Shown in pieces: positions 7,257-10,752 of a stretch of 10,752 nucleotides of DNA (positions are counted from its first letter, which is position 1; each line of letters begins with the position of its first letter). A program made the translations under genes and the position numbers. Origin of the DNA: JAVXNW01 sp036645575 (GTDB taxonomy: Bacteria; Bacillota; Clostridia; Christensenellales; Aristaeellaceae); NCBI GenBank assembly GCA_036645575.1, contig JAVXNW010000084.1, forward strand, positions 1-10,752, given 5' to 3'. The notes under the pieces were generated by a model, which had not been told where the DNA came from, did not search any database, and was given only the letters and a program-made list of their open reading frames with translations.

Positions 7257-7447
7257 GCGGTACCACCCAAATTGGCGCAATGCGCCCACTCAACACGCGC
7301 GTTAACGGGCGCACCCGGTGTGCTTACTGGCGTTCAGCGCACCGCTCCGGGGTGATTCCCCACATCGGACATGCCGGCCGGACTCGCACCATCTTCCGGC
7401 TCGCTGACGGCTCCCGATCGGGCGCTCCCCATCATCACAAATATACC
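7219..7447 (-). ncRNA. T-box riboswitch, isoleucine-specific
   Basis: The roughly 230-base minus-strand leader before ileS carries the conserved T-box core GGGTGGTACCGCG (7268-7256). Its UGGU bulge (7265-7262) can pair with the NCCA end of uncharged tRNA; the variable U matches an A discriminator, as in tRNA-Ile. Stem I features include AGCGAGCCGG and a specifier region GGGAATCACCCCGGAG. The codon AUC (7356-7354) followed by A reads as isoleucine and agrees with the gene. A stem III-like hairpin (CGGGTGCGCCCG, then GTTAACG) lies between. Uncharged tRNA-Ile should stabilise the antiterminator and let transcription run into ileS and probably the ABC genes. The 5' end is inferred from the promoter position. 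Confidence 0.95.
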
Positions 7448-7452
7448 TTACC

Positions 7453-7480
7453 ATTATACCAACCGCGGGCGATATGTAAA
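7453..7480 (-). promoter_or_regulatory. Promoter of the T-box-ileS transcript
   Basis: On the minus strand TTTACA (7480-7475) and TATAAT (7458-7453) are separated by 16 bases. The predicted transcript start is near 7446, directly before the T-box stem I. Confidence 0.8.
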
Positions 7481-7513
7481 GCGATTCGGCAAATTTAACC
7501 GATCGAGCGCAAA

Positions 7514-7547
7514 CGCCGCGCGCGACGGCGCATGGCTGTGCGCGGCG
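7514..7547. other. GC-rich inverted repeat between divergent promoters
   Basis: CGCCGCGC (7514-7521) is the exact inverse complement of GCGCGGCG (7540-7547), with an 18-base loop. It lies upstream of both the ileS and ftsK promoters and has no U-run, so it is not a terminator. It may be a regulator site or chance in GC-rich DNA. Nothing else recognisable lies at 7481-7582. Confidence 0.35.
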
Positions 7548-7582
7548 GAAGAAGGGTGGCGCGAGAGTTTACCCGTTGGGGT

Positions 7583-7611
7583 TTGAATTTTCCGGCTTTT
7601 TGATATATAAT
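7583..7611 (+). promoter_or_regulatory. Promoter of ftsK
   Basis: TTGAAT (7583-7588) and a perfect TATAAT (7606-7611) are separated by 17 bases. The predicted start near 7618 gives a leader of about 87 bases before ATG 7705. I see no riboswitch in it; a small open frame from 7640 overlaps ftsK out of frame and looks like chance. Confidence 0.75.
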
Positions 7612-7704
7612 ATATCATGGTGAGATTTTTCACACCGCAATGTCGCGCGGCGAGGCGGACGCACGCCTACGCGGCGGCATTGAGCGCATATCAGGGAGGA
7701 ACCA

Positions 7705-10623
7705 ATGGCAAATACCGTTCAAAAAAAGCAGCCCGCCAAGCGCGCGGGGGGGACAAGCAAGGGTCGTGTACAAAAGGAGCAGCCGCAGGAGGAGCGCGGA
7801 ATCTGGCGCGAGGCGCTGGGCGTGATCCTGTTCTTTGCGGGGATATTGCTCTTCTATTTTTTGATTGTGGAGCCGAAAGAAGGCGCGGGGCAGGCGATCG
7901 TGTGGTTTGCGCGCGCGCTTGCGGGCAGTCTTTGCTATGCGCTGCCGCTGGTGCTCGGGTGGATGGGCGTGCTGGTCGCCTTTTCGGGGCGCGACAAGTC
8001 GCTCAAATTCGGGCGGATCTTTCTGATGGCGCTGATGATTCTGCTCGTGATGACGCTCATTCACCTGTTCAGCGCCGACGACGTGATGCGGGGCGCGCAG
8101 CTGTTTAACTATCCGAATTTCCTCAAGCGCTCCTACGAATTTCAAAAGGCGGGCGCGGGGCTATTGGGCGCGCTCCTGTGCTGGCCGCTCTATCGGGGGC
8201 TGGGCATTGCGGCCGCGGCGATGGTGCTGGTCGCGCTGATCCTGGCCGACCTCATTTTGCTGCGCAAGATATCGCTGCGCCACATCGGACACGTGGCGCA
8301 GGAGCGAATTGGCTCCATGCGCGAGGAGCACGAGGCGCGCGCCATTTCGCGCATGGAGGCGCGCGAGGCCGCCTGCGCCGTGGTGCCCAAGGCGGCGCCG
8401 CGCGAGGGCGAGATGGACGACCCATTCGCCAAATACCTGGGCGACGACGCGCCCGGCCACCGCAGGCAAAAGGAGATGCGCGTGGAGAAGATCTCCGCAA
8501 ATGATCCGCTGCCGGGCGAGCCGCTGGTGGAACGGATGGCCGACGCGGCCTTTACAGACGACGTGCCCGGCTTTCTGTCCGGGCGCAAGAAGGGGCGCGC
8601 GCGCGCCGAGAAGATCACGATCCATGAGCCGCGGCCGCTGGGCAATGCGATGACCGAGCCCGTGATGCCCGAGCCGGACGGCTCCGAGGTGGCCGAGCAG
8701 CCGCCGCGCATGCGCGGCGCGCAGGCCGAGGTGGTCGTGCCCGAGGGCGACTGGCGCGTGGTGCCGCTGTTCAAGGGGCGCGGCGCGCAGGCGGATGCGC
8801 CGCGCGAGTTTATGCAGGACGACGTGGACTTTGGCGAGATTGAGCCCGGCGGCTATGGCACGGACGGCGGCGCGGGGTATGGCGCGGGGTACGATGATTG
8901 CGCGGACGATGCGGACGACGATGCGGACGACGACGGCGCGGATTATGGCGCGGATTATGCGAAGGCGGGCGCGCCGGATGTGCCGCGCGCGAACCAAATG
9001 CAGAAGGCGCATGGGCCGGGCCCTGACGACGCGGAGCTGGTTGGCGAGGTGGACTTGGCCACGCCGCCCTTTGACATGCCGGAAGCGCCCTTTGCGATGC
9101 CGATCACGCCGGAGAAGCACAAGATGCCCGCGTACCAAGCGCCGGGCGGCAAGCGCCCGCCGATCGCCAAGCCTGCGCCGCCGGAGGAATTTCCCTACGT
9201 CTATCCGCCGATCGACCTACTGGAGGCGTCCAAGCCCGCGAAATTGCACGGGCAGAACGAGAGCGATCTGGCCAAGGGCAAGAAGCTGATCGAGACGCTT
9301 TCGAGCTTTAATATCGCCGCGCGGATGATCGGCATAGCGCACGGGCCGACCGTGACGCGCTTTGAGCTTGCGCCGGCGGCGGGCGTGAAGGTGAGCCGGA
9401 TCACCGCGCTGTCTGACGACATTGCGCTCAACCTGGCGGCGGTCAATGTGCGCATCGAGGCGCCCATTCCGGGCAAGGCGGCGGTGGGCGTCGAGGTGCC
9501 CAACGAGCAGATCGAGACGGTGCCGCTGCGCGACGTGCTGGAGAGCGCCGAGTGCCGCAGGCATCCCTCGCGCGTCGCGGTCGCGCTGGGTCGCGACAAC
9601 GCGGGGCGCTACGTGATCGCCGATCTGGCCAAGATGCCGCACGTGCTGATCGCCGGGCAGACCGGGTCGGGCAAGTCCGTGTGCATCAACTGCATCATCT
9701 GCTCGATCCTCTACCGCGCGACGCCGGGCGAGGTGCGCCTCATCATGATCGATCCCAAGGTGGTGGAACTCAGCTGCTACAACGGCATTCCGCACCTGCT
9801 GGTGCCGGTCGTCACCGATCCCAAGAAGGCCGCGAGCGCGCTTGCGTGGGCGGTGGTCGAGATGGGCAATCGCTACAAGAAATTTGCGACGCTGGGCGTG
9901 CGCGACATGAAGGGATATAACCAGCACCGCCCGGACGACGAGCCTGCCATGCCGCAGATCGTCATCATCATCGACGAATTGGCCGACCTCATGATGGTCA
10001 CGCCCGGCGAGGTCGAGGACGCCATCTGCCGCCTGGCTCAGCTCGCGCGCGCCGCCGGCATTCACCTGGTCATTGCGACACAGCGCCCGTCCGTCAACGT
10101 CATTACCGGCGTCATTAAGGCCAATATCCCCTCGCGGATCGCCTTTACCGTCGCGTCGCAGGTGGATAGCCGCACCATCTTGGACGGGAGCGGCGCTGAA
10201 AAACTGCTCGGGCGCGGCGATATGCTCTACGCGCCGTCCGGCACCGCCAAGGTGCGCGTGCAGGGCGCATGGGTGTCCGACGACGAGGTGCACGACATCG
10301 TCGAGTACATTAAGGTGCGCCACGAGGCAAGCTACGACGAGGACATGATCGAACATATCGACGCCTCCGAAATGTCCGACGCCGATCGCGAGGATTCGCT
10401 CGGCGCGTTTGACGATCTGCTCCCGCAGGCCGTCGAGTTGGTCATCGATGCCGAACAGGCCTCCGTCAGTATGCTCCAGAGACGCCTGCGCGTCGGCCAC
10501 TCCCGCGCCGGTCGCTTGGTCGATGAGATGGAAGTGCGCGGCATCGTCGGCCCCGATGAGGGCAGTAAGTCCCGCAAAGTGCTCATCACAAGAGAACAAT
10601 ACCGCGCGATGTTCAAGGAGTAG
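7705..10623 (+). CDS. ftsK: DNA translocase FtsK/SpoIIIE
   Basis: This septum-anchored motor pumps double-stranded DNA to clear chromosomes from the closing division site or into the forespore. The 972-residue protein has a basic N-terminus, four predicted membrane segments (about 37-55, 69-93, 103-123 and 150-187), and a long linker (about 190-495) rich in Pro, Ala, Asp and Glu. The motor follows (about 500-870), with Walker A GQTGSGKS (651-658) and Walker B VIIIDELADL (753-762), plus the IATQRPSVNVITG segment (790-802). The C-terminal gamma winged helix (about 905-962) contains VSMLQRRLRVGHSRAGRLVDEME, matching the DNA-orienting domain. The linker has an Asp-rich core built from tandem duplications. 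AGGGAGGA stands at good spacing before ATG 7705. Sequence alone does not separate the division (FtsK/SftA) role from the sporulation (SpoIIIE) role, though the membrane segments favour FtsK/SpoIIIE over soluble SftA. Confidence 0.96.
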   Translation: MANTVQKKQPAKRAGGTSKGRVQKEQPQEERGIWREALGVILFFAGILLFYFLIVEPKEGAGQAIVWFARALAGSLCYALPLVLGWMGVLVAFSGRDKSLKFGRIFLMALMILLVMTLIHLFSADDVMRGAQLFNYPNFLKRSYEFQKAGAGLLGALLCWPLYRGLGIAAAAMVLVALILADLILLRKISLRHIGHVAQERIGSMREEHEARAISRMEAREAACAVVPKAAPREGEMDDPFAKYLGDDAPGHRRQKEMRVEKISANDPLPGEPLVERMADAAFTDDVPGFLSGRKKGRARAEKITIHEPRPLGNAMTEPVMPEPDGSEVAEQPPRMRGAQAEVVVPEGDWRVVPLFKGRGAQADAPREFMQDDVDFGEIEPGGYGTDGGAGYGAGYDDCADDADDDADDDGADYGADYAKAGAPDVPRANQMQKAHGPGPDDAELVGEVDLATPPFDMPEAPFAMPITPEKHKMPAYQAPGGKRPPIAKPAPPEEFPYVYPPIDLLEASKPAKLHGQNESDLAKGKKLIETLSSFNIAARMIGIAHGPTVTRFELAPAAGVKVSRITALSDDIALNLAAVNVRIEAPIPGKAAVGVEVPNEQIETVPLRDVLESAECRRHPSRVAVALGRDNAGRYVIADLAKMPHVLIAGQTGSGKSVCINCIICSILYRATPGEVRLIMIDPKVVELSCYNGIPHLLVPVVTDPKKAASALAWAVVEMGNRYKKFATLGVRDMKGYNQHRPDDEPAMPQIVIIIDELADLMMVTPGEVEDAICRLAQLARAAGIHLVIATQRPSVNVITGVIKANIPSRIAFTVASQVDSRTILDGSGAEKLLGRGDMLYAPSGTAKVRVQGAWVSDDEVHDIVEYIKVRHEASYDEDMIEHIDASEMSDADREDSLGAFDDLLPQAVELVIDAEQASVSMLQRRLRVGHSRAGRLVDEMEVRGIVGPDEGSKSRKVLITREQYRAMFKE
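8869..8958 (+). repeat. Three adjacent 12-bp tandem duplications in the ftsK linker
   Basis: GGCGCGGGGTAT/C occurs at 8869-8880 and 8881-8892, GATGCGGACGAC at 8908-8919 and 8920-8931, and GGCGCGGATTAT at 8935-8946 and 8947-8958. Each unit is four codons, giving GAGY-GAGY, an Asp-Ala-Asp-Asp run and GADY-GADY in the protein. The frame is kept, and the first and third families look related (GGCGCGGrkTAy). Confidence 0.88.
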
Positions 10624-10670
10624 GAGGAGGCGGGGAGGCGAGGAGGCGGGGGGAACCAGGAGGCGGGAAG
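10624..10670 (+). repeat. Purine-rich direct repeats after ftsK
   Basis: AGGAGGCGGG occurs three times, at 10625-10634, 10641-10650 and 10658-10667, 16 to 17 bases apart. The tract begins at the stop codon of ftsK and is almost free of pyrimidines on the plus strand. Several G-runs could form a quadruplex. It resembles no gene, and no terminator is visible. Confidence 0.75.
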
Positions 10671-10676
10671 ATAATT

Positions 10677-10752
10677 AAGGGAGGCGGCCTCCGGCGGCCG
10701 GGGCGCTGCCCCTGGACCCCGCCAAGGAAGGTCCTTGGATGCCAGCGCGCCT
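10677..10752. repeat. Stem-loop intergenic repeat, cut by the window end
   Basis: Three short hairpins follow one another: GAGG/CCTC (10681-10691), GGGGC/GCCCC (10700-10712) and CCAAGG/CCTTGG (10722-10738). From memory, the phrase CCGGCGGCCGGGGC...GCCCC...GACCCCGCCAAGG resembles a family of intergenic repeats seen in Clostridia and other bacteria; no search was possible. It differs from the repeats at 1-240. It could aid transcript end formation, but no U-run is seen. Confidence 0.55.

Noticed and set aside
7617..8108. 163-codon plus-strand frame overlapping the ftsK start
   Set aside because: It begins at the predicted transcript start with no ribosome site and reads the ftsK N-terminus out of frame.
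8161..9138. 325-codon open frame antisense to the ftsK linker
   Set aside because: Its Arg, His and Ala runs mirror the sense-strand Ala-Asp-rich linker; no ribosome site or domain.
9217..10599. 460-codon open frame antisense to ftsK
   Set aside because: High GC with strong codon bias removes stops from the antisense frame; the protein is His/Arg/Asp-rich shadow sequence and ftsK itself is certain.
1..10752. CRISPR array, tRNA, rRNA, transposase, prophage, toxin-antitoxin or defence genes
   Set aside because: None was recognised by eye on either strand; the repeats present are not evenly spaced arrays and carry no associated genes.

Overview
The window is GC-rich bacterial chromosome carrying a run of housekeeping genes. 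A classic isoleucine T-box riboswitch, a strong Shine-Dalgarno site in front of nearly every gene, U-run terminators and a FtsK/SpoIIIE translocase point to a Bacillota (Firmicutes) genome. The type-2 isoleucyl-tRNA synthetase, the flavoprotein-rubredoxin fusion typical of anaerobes, and repeat elements of a style common in gut Clostridia suggest an anaerobic, high-GC member of the Clostridia. The genus cannot be read from the sequence.

Layout: (1) 1-240 holds no believable gene but a cluster of stem-loop-rich intergenic repeats. (2) 262-1739, plus strand: rsmA (16S rRNA dimethyltransferase) then lepB (signal peptidase I, probable TTG start), closed by a strong terminator at 1784-1819. (3) 1894-2520, plus strand: a separately promoted flavin reductase-rubredoxin fusion of the Hrb (high molecular weight rubredoxin) type. 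(4) A bidirectional terminator at 2529-2574 separates it from a convergent minus-strand unit. (5) 7458 down to 2579, minus strand: promoter, Ile T-box leader, ileS, then an ABC transporter ATPase and its membrane subunit. No terminator is visible between ileS and the ABC genes, so the transporter is probably at least partly under T-box control. (6) 7583-10623, plus strand: a promoter divergent from that of ileS, then ftsK/spoIIIE with four predicted membrane segments, a long variable linker containing tandem 12-bp duplications, the translocase motor and the gamma winged helix. (7) 10624-10752: a purine-rich repeat tract followed by a second, different stem-loop intergenic repeat cut by the window end.

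The genes serve ribosome maturation, protein secretion, redox or nitrosative stress, translation and chromosome segregation. I see no phage, transposase, CRISPR, toxin-antitoxin or defence genes and no clear new system. The most interesting points are the T-box-led ileS-ABC unit, the fast-evolving acidic FtsK linker, the two intergenic repeat families flanking the genes, and a shift in third-position base use along the plus-strand genes.
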